This document shows positions 20,809-34,896 of a DNA stretch of 64,000 nt, in pieces. Within the stretch, counting starts at the first letter, position 1. Each line of letters opens with the position of its first letter. This DNA is from Pipra filicauda (lineage: Eukaryota; Chordata; Aves; Passeriformes; Pipridae): NCBI RefSeq assembly GCF_003945595.2, contig NW_024104173.1, forward strand, positions 1 to 64,000, given 5' to 3'. Under the pieces are notes generated by a model. That model did not search any database. It had not been told where the DNA came from and saw only the letters and a list, made by a program, of their open reading frames with translations. A program made the position numbers and the translations under genes.

Positions 20809-23795
20809 CTGAAACTACATGGGGGAACATTTAAAGCAATAACATAGCTATCCAGAATTAGAACTATGGTAACAATTGGAGTCTGGTCATTGAACTAAAA
20901 AAAATAAACCTCTTTTGGAGTTAATCTAAGTGTTTCTCATTTGAAATAAAATATTTTATTAATTTACCTAATTTTCTAATGAAAATTGTTTTACATGAAA
21001 ATTAAAATGTTACTTTTTTTTTCTTTTAGTCTTTCCTTTCTGCCAGCTGTAGTTTTCTTTTCTTTCACTTGAGTACAAATTCAAGAACACTTCTGGCTGA
21101 CCAATACTGCAAGTTTCAAAGAATAGTTCACCCACTAAGTCTTCACTGGTCTTAAATATGTAATGCTAGTACTCTTCTAAAGGAAGTCTTGTATTCTAAG
21201 GCTGACAAAATTTCTCTTAAAAACAGTGAAGCCTAACACAGAAACAAAGTACTCCAATCTGTTACCTAAAATATTATTTAATTTTGTTTTTAAAAACTCT
21301 AATTCAGACTGCTGTGCATTTAAGTACTATCAGCAAACTCTTTTCCCTCAAATTGCTATAATTAATTTTGTGACTTAAATTTGATCACATTAGTCGAGTG
21401 AAATGATTTTCCTTTTTATAAATAGCAACTATCAGAGGGGAAAAAGACTTCAAAAAAGGACCTGTTTTTATTCGCACTTTTCTCCTGTTATGCACAACCA
21501 ATTTCATTAGCTATGAGAGTTACACTATTGTGAAACCTAAGTGTGATAATAACATTAATTCATTTTACTTAGAATTCAAGTAATCTGTTCTGAAGCTTAA
21601 AATAATAAAATAATTGAGATTTCAAGATTTGGTTTTTTTTGTTTTCAAAAAACACACAAGCTATTTTTTTTACCAGTGTTACAACTAAACCAGTGATCAA
21701 AACCAATGATCAATTTATAACTGTAAAAAAACTCTCAGGGAAGAGAGGATGAGAAAATGTTCAAACACAGTATTTTCCATCACATTCTGTCATTCTAACT
21801 TCCTAGAAAATCTGACTTACACATACATAATTGATGACCATCTTTGCAGGTGATAAAATATCTTCTAACATCTTTAAGGTTGCATGCATAATTAAAACTG
21901 AAGACTTGGCTTAGCCAACTTCATGCCAAGAAGCATCTATGAAGTGTAAGGAGACAATACAAAAAAAAAGAGTTCTTAAAACAATTTTTTTCCTTTCTAT
22001 GTCAAAAAATGTAAATACATCATGTAGTATTATTATTCCTACTCATAATTTTCCAGGTTTCCTAGATGGAATTATTTCTCCAGTCACAAATATATTTACA
22101 ATCATATTAACATCTTAAAAAACCTCAGTATAAACTTATGAAGAGTATAATGGATCTTTTATAAGTGCAGTTCATTCCAAAGATGCTGACATCACAAATA
22201 TCTTATTTCTTCCATTTGTATTCCTGTCCCCTTTTTCACTGTTTTCCAACTGCGATTTATAGAGACATTATTGTTTCTTCATTTAAATCCTTACTTCCTC
22301 ATCTCACTCACTTCTGTTACAAGATCTAGAAGTTTTGAATCTTTAAAAAATGTTAAAAGTAATAAAACTTAAATGACTTCTCAATATATATTAGCTTTTT
22401 ATCTGTTTTATGGCTTGTAACTTTCAGTGTGTTTGGATGAAACTTTTCTCTTTCATTATTATCACAGCATGATGTTGTGAATAAGCAGTTTTGATTCTTG
22501 TCTGATTCTCTTTAATCTGTCTCCAGTTGCCCCTCATATCTTCTACCGTGTGATATACTGTATACTGATAATCCTTAATAGTCAACACATCCCTTTTATA
22601 CTCCATAATACCTCAAGATGTTGATCTTATGCATTATTCAACAGTGTAAGAGGGAACACTGAGCAGTAACTTTCATTTCTGTCAAAAAAGTGTCATTTTT
22701 TTACATCTGACACTGTAGAAAAAACAGATGTTAGCAAAGTCCTTGAAATTAGTAGCTTGCTACTTAGTAGATGACAATTTACATCAGAAGATTTCACTTT
22801 CAAGTGATTAAAATTAGGGCTGTTAGAAACAGTAAATATTCTTTTTTTCTAAACCTCCACAAATCACTAATGGAAAAAGATTGTCAGTTTTGAAAAGTAA
22901 CTTTGAAAGGAATGTTGCTGGCAAAGTCTTAGACAACTGGTGTAGCTGAGTGTTTATCATTGAATGGCTCCATACTTGCATGGCAACAACTGTCAAAAAA
23001 CCTTCAATTCAGACTGCAAAAGTAAGGGTTTAGTATATACTGAATTTTCTTTTCCCTTTTACTCCCCAGAGCTGAGCCTGATGTCAGTTTTATGCTGGGA
23101 TATTCTTGTGTTACCATGCTGGACAAAATTTTCCAGTCTCTAATCTGCAATGTGATAAAACCATTTGTTTCTACATCATCAATGCTCCAGGGGATCAATC
23201 AAATACATACGGTCCAACTGCACATTTTACTACTGCTTGGAATGGTAATTGTGGTCCCATACCATATTTGGTATATTGTCTTGTCACTCATAGGCTGCAA
23301 TCTCTTTTTCTTGTGAGTTATAGGTTAGCTGATTAAAGCTGATGCAACATGAACACAAAAAATGCTAATCCTTTAATAAATATTTTTTTTTTTAAATCTT
23401 ATGAATACTCTGATTCATTCTTTCTGCTTGTCATCTCAATTGAGGCTTCATAATCTATTCTTCACTTTTTGGTAATTATTTCTTGCTCTGGAGTTTAAGT
23501 CTACTGTCTGTAGACTATCAGTTTGCAACAAACTTCAGTGGACTTGACTCCACCATTAGTTTCTGTCTCTCACTTGCTAAGATGCAGCTTTTCTCTGTGT
23601 TTTCTCTATGTTTCTATATTACAGTTGGTCACAGTTAAATGTAGAAATGACACTGATCTGGTGGATGTCTCATAATTATACACATTAGTAAGCACTGAGA
23701 ATTTCCTGTGACCTTTAATGAAATATATAAGGACAGACAGAAATAAATTATACATTCCATTTCTGTATGTATTGTGCACCTGTTTTTGAAATAGT
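20809..23795. other. AT-rich DNA without recognised genes
   Basis: No coding homology recognised. A pyrimidine tract plus CAG at about 23050-23071 resembles a splice acceptor, followed by frames of 64-76 codons on both strands (23004-23336). No known protein motif appears in them and no matching donor context stands out, so no exon is called. Confidence 0.5.
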
Positions 23796-23806
23796 ATATT
23801 CTTAGA
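23796..23806 (+). repeat. Target-site duplication, left copy (element C)
   Basis: ATATTCTTAGA is identical to 23840-23850. Confidence 0.8.
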
Positions 23807-23839
23807 TCCCAAATCTTTATTCGTGAAGCCTAGCCATGA
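23807..23839 (+). mobile_element. Non-LTR (RTE-like) retrotransposon 3' end, copy C (33 bp)
   Basis: Only the last 33 bp of the 3' UTR are present: TCCCAAATCTTTATTCGTG then AAGCCTAGCCATGA. They are collinear with copies A (8821-8853) and B (9395-9427). Perfect 11-bp direct repeats flank it. The hairpin survives as CTTTA-TTCG-TGAAG (23815-23828). Relative to copy B the inner G-C pair has become A-T and the next C-G has become a T-G wobble, so the stem still closes. Such extreme 5' truncation with a target duplication is typical of LINE insertion and fixes the 3' end of the family. Confidence 0.7.
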
Positions 23840-23850
23840 ATATTCTTAGA
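23840..23850 (+). repeat. Target-site duplication, right copy (element C)
   Basis: ATATTCTTAGA matches 23796-23806 exactly. Confidence 0.8.
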
Positions 23851-26800
23851 AGAAAGTTCATAGTGGTAGCTTAAGAACTGTGAAGTTCAGAGAAACACTG
23901 ATACCAGTCCAACAGTGGTAGAAGGCATAAATGTCACAAGCGATATAGTATAAACATTTTCATTTTTAAAAAATCTTTATTCCAATTACTGGTATTTATT
24001 AACTATTTTTAAATTTTATTTTTATAAGGGGAAAATCATATATTCTGAATAAATAACTTGCTCAGAATTTCTCAGCACTCTCAGTGTCTAAACTTCTAAC
24101 AATTTTTTTCTCTGCATTTTTCCTTTTAAGGACAAGAAAACCTTTTTAGATCAGGTTTAATTATAGCCTTTTAAATGTTAAAATCTTGGTTTTTTTCTTT
24201 CTCTTCTGATCAGCAAATTTCATTTCACTCAAATTGTGAACTCCAGCCCAAAAGCACTAACTTCCCTCATATCACTGCATAGTCATTTGCAAGAGACAGG
24301 CAACTCAAGAAGGTAATTCAGAAAAAGAGACTAGTTTTAGATTTTTTATATTATGTCTCAGAAAGACTCTTTCCAAATACTATGGAAACAGTTCTATAAA
24401 ATCAACTTGTACAGGATAAAATTAGCTTTTGTGAATCCATCTTTTATCTCTGCTCCCTTGGCTTCACCAGTGGCTTTGTTTTCTCTCAGTTCCTTTTTCC
24501 TGGGACTTCTCTTCTACGGTAGGTCAAGTTAAATTCCACCTGTCCTTTAAAAGAATTAGAAACTTTAAGTATCCTCCTCTGCTACTCAAAAAACTTTAAA
24601 TCAAGGAAAGCCAAAAAGAATTTCAAACAGCTCTCCTCTTTCTATCTCTACTTGCAGAGATGTGGGAGAACTTAAGTTGCTTTCTACTCCTCTGATATCT
24701 GATAACCAGAAGAAGGAACATAGCGAATGTCTTTTCTTTTTTCTTAAAAATAATGTAATATTTCTTTGGGAACACAGAAAGTCAGCGTCTGTCAGCCTTA
24801 TTTTTACTGATATGGTGAAAAATACTGGATTTCTATCTTATATTTTTAGCAGGTAACTTGGATTGAGCCTCTCCTTTGGTTCTGAGTCTCCTAAGTCATT
24901 AACTTTTACTAATTGTCCTCTGTAGTTCCCTATATATAGAGTCCTTGACACTGCTTATTGTTTCCCATATATTGATATTTGTGTCCCAAATGAGTGATTT
25001 GGATGGCTTAAAGAATCCCCATCAGACATATTGGCAAAAATAGTTTCAATATGATGTCATAAGTGTGACTTAACAAAATTCAATGACAAAGCTCACCCTA
25101 TTACTTACTACATGAATGAAATATACAAAAATATGTTTATTTTTCTATTTCATGGCATCGAAAATAGTAGAATTGTGTGACCATAAAAGCAGTGTTTCTC
25201 TAACTGCAAAAGAGCAATATGACAACATATGAGGGAATTTTAGGAGTCAAAGTCTGCTATAACAGTGCATGAAGGGACAGTTGCTATAACAGCTCAGAAG
25301 GGACCCATCTAAATTTCACAATGGGAGCTGCCCCTGGAGTAGACCATTTGCAGAACCAAAAATATATTTCAGAGAGAAAATGCTGACTGACTTCAATATA
25401 ATGTTCTTCTGGGTCCAGAGAGCAAAAGCTTCTGAGACTGAGTGAAACAAGGTTGTGTGGGCTTATGGTGGAGTCGCACCATCACCCCACAGTCACAGCC
25501 GGGAGAATTGCTGTGCCCGAGGCCCTCTTGAGCCAGGAGATCACTTTGGGCTCCCTGTGCACGTTCAAAGGAAGAGAAAGACTCTGTATCACCACAGCTA
25601 ACATTGAAAAAGGGTCCAAAATGGAAAAAGTAACATGTTAAGTAACACCCCAAATTACTATTTCTTAGACTGGAAGTCCATCATAATCATGAGATGAAGC
25701 ATATAAAAGAACTATAATTCTAGAAAACAATGTAACAGAAGGAAATCATGATTAAGGATGATTGTCTCTCTAGAGTAAGAAATGCACTATTTGCAATAAA
25801 AAGTGTGATAAAATAATAACCAGTTAATCAAAAACAAAACCACATTATTTAAATTTAAGGACCTATTTTAGATGAGAATCTTGTTACACCACAGACAGAA
25901 TATATATTTCAGCTAAACACACTAATTCATGCAGGCACTTCATCCAAGAGTTTTTTTAATAACATGATTTTTTTTTTTACTGTATTTTCATTTCTTTTCT
26001 TCAGTATTGTTATACTTCAGCCTAACTTTTCCCTTCTATTTAATTTACTCTATCTGTGTGTTGAAATCCTTGAAGATCTTATAGAAAAGATAGACAGCAG
26101 TTTTAATACAGTTTTTCTACAGAAGACATTTTGCAGGTTTCAAAAAGTTGTAGAGAATAAATACTTACAACGTGACCTTTATCACTTGAAGAAGTTAAAG
26201 TTATAATGAGGTTTCACATACTATTTGCAGAAAGTGTTATCAACTTGATATGGTATACACACCTGAATTTTATTGACATCACGTTATTTGGGATTCTGAG
26301 ATGCCATTTTAAGACAAATCTTTCCTCTCAACCTCCTCAGTTTTACTAAAATTTTAATTTTATTTTTATTTCTATACATAATTTGAAGTGTATAGAGTGA
26401 TACTTGATAATTAAGAACCCATTTAACTCAAACTGTCCTCAAGATTGTGTGTCACAACCTAAAATATCTTTTGAATTTCTTTCTTTGCTTGAACTGGCCT
26501 TTTCAACAGATTGGATTGTGTTGCTCCATTCCAGAATTCTGGTCAAGGCAGGAAAAATGAAGTTTTGTGTCAGGGTTATGGTCCTAATAGAATTTTAAAC
26601 AGCCTGTTTTGTTATTCTAGGGAGTGAATTCCCTTAGCGCATGTTGGACCTCCAAGGGGACTGTCACATTATGGTGTGTTGTACTGTCTCCCAGTCAACT
26701 GAAGAAACAGATCTTGAAGTCATGACAGGTTCTTCTAACAGCACTCCCGAAAAGCATCCTTTGACATGGAAAGATATTTTGGTATTTTTTATGACTATTA

Positions 26801-28337
26801 TCATTCCACTGTCCTCACTGTGGGATAAAATTTTCTTGAAAAGATATACTCCATTATATCTTTCTTATAGAAATACCAATCAGCTACAAACAAATAAGCA
26901 CAGAAAAATAATAAAGCAGAGAGAAATGAATTACCAAGAAAAGCTTCCTGCTTTACTTGACAAACTTATTATAAAATTCTCTATGATTGATTTCAAGTCT
27001 GTGAACTCTCAATAATAGATATGCAACCCTTACAAAGATTCACTGGTGGATTGTTCTAAAAATTATTAAACACAATGTAAAAAGTGTGTATTTGTTGATT
27101 CTCAGATTTAATTTGAAGTACATTTTTAAAAATACCTGAGCATGAGGTCAGTGGAAAGAGAAACTAATATCTATACCGTTTAGACATTCCAACAGTGAAT
27201 ATATTTAATATGGTATTTGTATGGTTTTAATTTGTTTATTTAATCAGCAAATCCTGGCAAAATTCTTGTATGAAAACTAATCACAACAGAAACAATAATG
27301 GACCTTTGATTTTGAAGAAAAGCAAGGAATCTGCTTCATGGAGACTGTTAATTTTGTTTAGAAACTTCTGCTTTGGAGAGATTGAGAAGTTAGATTAGTA
27401 AGGAAAAAAATACTCTCACAGACTGAGGACTGTATAACTGGGCAGTTTTTATGCATGACTCACTTAAGTCACAAGTAGATGTGAAAAAAATATGATATTT
27501 TATTAAGAAAAGAGGAAAAGTAAGATTTAAGAATTCTTTTTTCCAAATGGTGTGAATTCGATTAGATGCCATAAATTTCTGTTGCAGATTTAATACTTTG
27601 ATAAAGAGAAAGAAATGTAATCTTTGAAACAATGGATATAAAATATTATCTACTTAAAATATTGAGTGGTAAACTAACATCACAAGTAGATTTGTTGATT
27701 GAACATGAATACATTTTACCGGACAATGATATTCATTATCCTTACATATCGTGGGTTTTTTAATCTTTTCGTATAGAATTCATACCAGTAACTCCGACTC
27801 ATTCTAATTTTATAAAATATATTTTTTGGAGGCATTGTTTTTGTGTCGTTTCAACCTTACAATTTCTAGAGAAGATTATTTGATATATATCTATATCTAT
27901 ATCTATATATCTATCTGTATGTTAATATATATATAAAGTTAATTTAATGTGGAAATATAATTTTTAATCTTTCACTTCCTAAGTTTTGGAATCAAGTCAG
28001 TTTGAGAACATTTATATGAACTGAGATTTTTTGATAGACTCATATTTCTTCTAAAAATCAGTCTTCCAGTAAAAAACACTGTACAACTCAGCATAACTGG
28101 CATGTTTTATTAGGGTAAGACCTGGTATACAGAAACAAGACTTTTGAAGTGCAAGGAAAAGGTAACTTGACAGAACATGATGGAAAATTATCACAACAGC
28201 TTCCTGAAAAGTGTTTTTTAGCCTAGTAACTTACGTGATAGCTTGTTGAACGATAGGGAAATTAACAACGTTGTATGATGCTATTTATGGACAAATTAAT
28301 TTTAGGATTAAATCTTTTGATATGAAAATCTTCTAGG

Positions 28338-28368
<31 letters not shown>

Positions 28369-29509
28369 ATTTTCTTTTTGGGGTGGGTGTGTTTATGTAA
28401 GAAAGTATTCATAAAAAATCGGACAAAGAGCGGGGATAAGATATGGAAAGACTTGATAGACAGTGCTCTGAAAAAATCTTATTAGCACAAGTCGCTCTCT
28501 CTCGCAGCTGGTTCTTCCACTATTAATTGCTAGCTTAAGGAAAAATCATCTTATCTACCTGTTATCCTTGTAGGCTGCTGGCTGTTGTACTCCTGTTCAG
28601 TGTCCCACTTTCTATTTATAGGCTTGGCTGTTTTTCTTTCCCTTTCATTCTCTCCCAGTTTATCTCACTCTTCTTTTCCATAGAAGTAGACTCCCAGATA
28701 TGTGCTCAGAAGGGCATATGTACAATATTCTGTGGGCTGAAGCTTAGATCTGTACACATCTGGGGATCAAACAAAGAAGAAAACCTGAACTCGAGCATTT
28801 GCAGATGAATAATGAAGTGACTGACTTTTCTGCAGAAAGAAGGGTCTTTCTCCTTTTTTTCTGTATGTTTTGATTCATTACCTTTACTGTGCATTACGTG
28901 CTCCCATAGGAAATAATAATAGAAAAAATAAATCCACCCAGATCTACCCTTTACAGTTTTTATCAAGTGTGCGGGAGTGTAAGTTGTATCCCCCTCTTCA
29001 GGTCTGTGCAAAAGCCTGGCAGTGTGACTAGTAGATCTGCTGATCTGGTGCTGTAAGCTGTGGCCCAGTTCTTCTTCCCCTCAAATCCAGATGTGTATTC
29101 CTCTTCCACTGGTGATTTTCCCCTATGAATTGGCTCGTTTTGTGAGCAGATGTTCTAGTGCAATACATGGGGAAAGGGAGGCCAGGACAATCTCTGTGAA
29201 TGGAAGCTAGCCATAAGACTCCTTATCTTGTACTGTCAATCCTGAATTATATTTCAGGGACAGGTAACACTGTGATCTCAATTTCAGATTAAAGTCTTTG
29301 TCCCATTCTACAGTTACTATGATTCCTTAGCCTTAATGAGTGTTGCACACAGCTCTGGCTTCTAGGACTATTTAAACTTTTATGATTTAGATTTCTATGG
29401 CCACCTGATGCAACAGTGAGGGAATGATTTTATTTTATTTTTCCTCCACAAATGAACCACTGTTCATGTTCCACTGAGTATATTGGAGCTTTTATATAAT
29501 ATGAGATAC

Positions 29510-29511
<2 letters not shown>
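23851..29511. other. AT-rich DNA; no recognised genes
   Basis: Contains a (TATATC)n-like repeat (separate entry) and a T/GTTT-rich run at 28338-28370. A GC-richer 250-bp patch at 25393-25653 has frames of 86 (minus) and 62 (plus) codons without known motifs. A 124-codon plus-strand frame at 26641-27015 (with segment ILVFFMTIIIPLSSLWDKIF) has no recognisable homology. Neither is called a gene. Confidence 0.5.
27882..27917 (+). repeat. (TATATC)n-like simple repeat
   Basis: Imperfect TATATC units followed by CTATCTGTATG. Confidence 0.85.

Positions 29512-29544
<33 letters not shown>
29512..29544 (+). repeat. (TA)n dinucleotide microsatellite
   Basis: Uninterrupted alternating TA for about 33 bases. 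Confidence 0.95.
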
Positions 29545-29547
<3 letters not shown>

Positions 29548-32500
29548 AATTTTGGCCCAATATATGCATCAATAATTTATCTCTGTTTTCTTTGTGTTGT
29601 CACTTTTAAAATTCTACTCACATTTGTTAGCTTTGAAGAAATTGGAGATAATTATAGGGATCACAGAGAAACTTTAGTTTTTCAGAATACATAATAGCAA
29701 CAAACTAATTTAAGACACAACGCTCCACAATTAAAGGAAATCTACAGTGTTGCTGTTGATTTTGGTATGAAACAGTTCAAGATAATAGATTCTCATAACT
29801 TAATATATTTACAAGGACTAGGTTAGAAAAGCCTAGGGGGTGTCTCTTCTACTTCTCTTGGGATTGTCTTCAAGTTTGATAATATTTACAGCACATTTCC
29901 ACATTTAAACTAACAGATATTAATTCTTGATTGAGCAACAAAAGACTATGCACAGTAGCACCTGCTGGTGTTCTTGCTTCCATTGTCTGGTCATATGATT
30001 AGGACTAATCAATAGAAATAAATGATTCAGAGGGAATTAGTAAATCCAGAGAAACTGCTGGGAAGTATTTCTTAGGATTTTACATATGTATTATAATGTT
30101 AGTGCACTGGGACTTTAGATACTTTTGTTATACAAATGAAATATTATTGGCAATTTTTGATAATGAAATACAGTTTTCCACTTTCAAAAAGGAGATGGAA
30201 AGATTTGATCTCCCTCAAATCCTTATTTCTTCCATTAAAATTTATCATGATACTGTTTGCATCCATCTACATATGTATAGCTCATTTTTTTTTGGTGGGT
30301 TTTAAAAACAAAACAATACATTAAACGAGAAATAATAAAAGTGATTAATATTTACTAACAGATTATTTCTGTGTAACTTTTGTTCATATAATTTCACGAT
30401 GGATATCTTTTCTGATTATTCTCCCAAGTCCTACAAAATAAGATATAAGAATAAAGATAAATACCATATAGTCAATATATATTTATAGAGGACACTGAAA
30501 ATCAAAATTGTTCAAAAGGTAGAAACATTTTGTTATAGATCACTGTGGACATTTTTAAATCTAGTTCAGACTGGAAAAAACCAAAACAAAACTCAAAACC
30601 CAGTGTCACAAAAATGTAGTTGTAAGTAAATGTTGATTTTTAGAAGAATTTCCAGTTATTTTATGGAAAAAAAAAAAGATAAATAAAGATGTTAAGTAAG
30701 ATTAGGCAAATGGGCACATGATAATCTTTTTTAACTTCTTTTATTATTAGGGCAAAGCATTTTCTAGTTTCTCTCAGGAGAAATTGAGTTTGGAATAAAA
30801 GTCAAAAGGGGTAAAGGAAAAGGAAAGAAGACATACCTGCATCTCTGTAATGGTTCCAACAGATTGTTTTAGCAGTGGTATAAGTTCAATCAGTATTTAC
30901 AAACATTTTTCAAGGACCAGGTATAAGGTACTTCTACTCCTCAAACCTTACTGTGGACCAAATATCTTCCACTTGATAAATTCTATAAATAAGTAGTGTT
31001 TTTTTACAAAACATTTCTCCCCAATATCCTACCATTCCTTAGTCTTTTTAATGTCCTAATCATGATTATTACTGAGGTTTATTCATTAACACCATCATTC
31101 TATTAACATCATCATATCTATTTTTAATCAATGGGTATTTGCTCAACTATAAAGAAACACACTAAAAATGAGTGATTTTCATTTTCAAGGTATTAGGCAA
31201 AAAATCTGAATGGACTGTGAAAGCTATGCCAAATCCCACACTTTATGTGACTTATGCACACAAATAACAATAAAACCATACAAGCTTTGAAAAGTGTAAA
31301 CACTAGACTATGGGAAGCCATAGAACTCAGAGCAAAACCATCAATCAATCAAGAAATAAAAAATCCCAATGACAATTGACAATCTTTTCTCAATTATCCT
31401 CATTTATTCCACCCAGAGACTTACCTCTTAGAAGAGAGCATGTGGGACAAATTATTTACCTAGAAAAGACTCCCGCCTTTGTGGAAGTGGATGGCAATAT
31501 GTTATTTCTTTGGACACCTACTGACTATTTTTCCTAGTTGTATTTCTTTGGAGGATTTTCTCCAGTCCCTCTCTAAAGAAACAGCTGAGGAAAAGTCACC
31601 TCCAAATGCTAATGGGATTTATATAAGGATTTTTTTTAATTGGCAGGAAATTTGTAGCCTTCGCTTTTTTCCTCTTTTATCTCCAAAAGATTACCTGAGA
31701 AAAGACAGTAAAGCACAAGGAGATAATGCAGTGAGAAAACAATCTTTCAAAAATGGAAGAGACTGGACACATTTCTTTCAGATGACTAGACATTTTTGGC
31801 AGTTGTTTGTGCCTGTCTCACCCTTATTTACATGCAGTCATTTCTTACAACAGAAAGCTTTATAAAGGTAGAGATGTAATAAAGTAAAATATATTTGCCA
31901 AGAGCTTATGATAAGCTAGAAAATAAAAACACTCTTTATGGGCACTGTGGTTTTATTTTCAAGACTTAGAAGAAAGAAAATAAATTCACCAGAAGGGACA
32001 GTTACACATTACCAAAATCTTCCCTGTACTCCAGATATTGCCAGAAAACTGAGATGAGTTTTGCATTCACAAATGAAACACGACACAATCTTGTTTTGCA
32101 TGAGCTTGCTTTCTGTAATGAAAGTTTTACACGGCTTGCCTTCTTGAAGTAAAATGTTGATTGAAAATATTTGTGACAGTTGTGGGTAGTTAACAAAGTT
32201 GCTATTACAGTACTTCAATAAAATGTTGCCACTTTAAGTGCTAGGTACTAAGCTGGTTGGAGTATACAACAGCATTTTAGACCTTATAATGTGGGAGCTC
32301 ACATTCCATTAAATGAGTCACTTCTCCTGACTGGCACCCAATTTACAAAGTGAAAACAGTGAAGTTACTTACTGGATGAAAAAATAAAGCCAACTGTGAA
32401 TTTATATTCCTATATTTCACGGTGGTCAAAAATCTGGTTTACTTGTCAGAATTTCCAGAGTGTGAAAAAGCCATTTAAAATTTGTTAACCTTTCTTATAA

Positions 32501-34475
32501 TTAGTAATTTAAAAGAGAAAGTATATTCTGAGTGAAGATGAATATTGTTACAATAATTTTTGTGAAGTTTTCGTGTGTCAATAGGTGTTAAAACTGCAGA
32601 TTATGTGAGAAAATAGATCTAACACAGCCATATGAGGGTTTTTTATTTGTTACAGTTTACTGCTTTCTTGGGGTATTTGAAGTTATGCTTACAGGGGATC
32701 AAGTCAAATAAAGAATAAAAAATGGATATTTCAATACAATAAATTCACATTTATAGAATGGTTTTCACAGGTTTTACACTCTTTACTTCTTTAGTTGTCC
32801 TACATTAAATCAACAACTTTGTAGATTTTCTTGCCTTTAGACATATTGGAGCTTTAATCTGCCCCAGTTAAAGATATTATGTTTATTAAATGATTGCTGT
32901 ATATTTTCTAAGCTCTTCTACACTAAGAAAGTATTCATAATTCAATCATATACATTATGTAGGAGCTGAAAAGTTAAATAAGAGTCTGATCTATTCCAGG
33001 GACCTTGTATCTCCAGCAGACAGGAGTTTTATAGGAAAGAAAACTTGTTTCTATGTCTCTGTCTTCTTCCATTTCCTTTTTTTCCCTTTCAGTTGAAAGA
33101 ACTACAGAAGTTCTTAAAGGAAACTAAAGAATAAAGGGTACAGCTGTGTACTGGACAAGGTTAAAAATCTGCCTGGGGCGCAGTTAAAAGCAGTTTAATA
33201 TCCTTGTAGGTTAAATCTGCATAACTAATCTGACAGAGTTACAGGCCGTGCCATAAAGTATGTATACTAGATGTAGACTGGGAGATAATGATTTGGGATC
33301 TGTGCTTCCCTGTCGTGGAGCATAGACCCATCGTAGGAAACTCTTGTAAAACACATGCTTACACAAAAAATATAAATTGTGAAAGGTACAAAATGTGAAT
33401 CAAAACTGACAGTCCAAGACGATTTTTTTCTTTGTCCTTCCCCCTAACCAAGCTTCTCTGAAACTAACCAAATTAATAAATATAAAATACAACTAGGGTC
33501 TACTTAATCTGAAATCAGAAGATATTTAGTGTTTCATGCAACTGCGAAATGAAAATTGGTTCTGATTTATATTCATTTTACAGATCTGATAGCTCAAAAT
33601 GGATATTCAGACACACTTGGACTCTGAAACATGTAGTCAGAGTCATATCAAAACTCCTTATCAAGATAATGGAATACTTTTCCAGCTAGTGATTAATTCA
33701 TTTTTAAAGTAGATAAATAATGTGAATTGCCCCCAGGATATAGCTGCACTCATTATTGACAATTACTAGAAGGTGAGTTTTGCCTAGATACTTTTTTTCA
33801 AGATGCTGAAGTTAAACAAAGTGAATTCTACTCTTAGTATCTTTCCTTCCCCCATTCTCCTCTAAAATATGTGGGTTTGTAAAGACAATTAAAAATTAAG
33901 ATTTTTCTTTTTAAATTTAATATTCAATTTTTCATCTTTTTATGGGAGATAAAATGAATTTTAAAGTCTAACACTGGAAACACCCAAATACTTGTTACTA
34001 AAAGTTGAGTGTCCTATTGTAAACCACTACATTTATTCTAACTTCATAATATTTCTTTATGGTTGACTTGTACCAAAGAAAATACAAGCTGGAAGTTCCT
34101 CATAATAAGCACAGTAGATGAAAACCAAACAAATAAATAAAAAACCCTCACTGAAAAAGAATACAAATGTTGAAAAAAAATAATAATCAGGTAGCAAGTC
34201 ATAAAACCAGAACATACATCATGTCTGTATTATATTAAATAATTGTTTTCAACTGTTTCCGTAGATTTAGTAAAGCTCACTATAGAAATTTGGCAATAAA
34301 CATCTTTCAGTTAGCTGTCAAAAGCAACTGGTGTTCAACACGTATTATGTTTTCCAATCATTTGAAAGAAATACACAGTTTCATGAAATCAGTGTTCAGT
34401 GTGAAAAAAAAAAAAAGAACATAACAGAAGTATTGTCACTGTAAGACTGACCTACAGGGTTATGATTGGAGCATG
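29545..34475. other. AT-rich DNA without recognised genes
   Basis: No coding or interspersed-repeat homology recognised. A 128-codon plus-strand frame at 31479-31865 has no known domain and AT-rich codon use like its surroundings. Confidence 0.55.
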
Positions 34476-34517
34476 TGCATAAAACCATCTCATTGTGTTT
34501 TGCATAAAACCATCTCA
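34476..34517 (+). repeat. 17-bp direct repeat pair
   Basis: TGCATAAAACCATCTCA occurs at 34476-34492 and 34501-34517, separated by TTGTGTTT. This is a 25-bp period local duplication. Confidence 0.85.
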
Positions 34518-34896
34518 AATTGAATGCTTTGTTTTACTTCATTTCAGCATAAATAATGAAGAAGCTTTGCAGTAGCTGCCTGAGTCAAGCAGAACAAAAT
34601 TTGTGACATCTCAAACAAAGATGAGATTTTGAGGAGATGAGACTGAACACTGGCATGTGCAAAACCATGTTTCTACAGAGAGGGCATTTGGTTTCCACCT
34701 TTGTCATTATTGTTATTGGAGGTATAAAATAATGGTAATGTATCATCTACTATTCTCCAAGGCACTACTTTAATTATTGAGAATCTACTGGCTCTACCAT
34801 ATTTTTATGTAAACAGGCTAAAAGACCACAATATTAATAGGGTATGTTGATGAACCGGAGTCATATTGGCAGTTAAGCTTGTGGACTTAAAGTTAA

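Noticed and set aside
23041..23336. Possible coding exon after a splice-acceptor-like tract
   Set aside because: Several overlapping short frames on both strands, no protein motif and no clear donor site.
29512..29544. CRISPR-like or origin-like signal at the (TA)n run
   Set aside because: Simple dinucleotide microsatellite; there are no spacer-repeat units, and a eukaryotic context makes CRISPR inapplicable.
31479..31865. Plus-strand 128-codon ORF
   Set aside because: No domain, no homology recognised and base use the same as the AT-rich surroundings.
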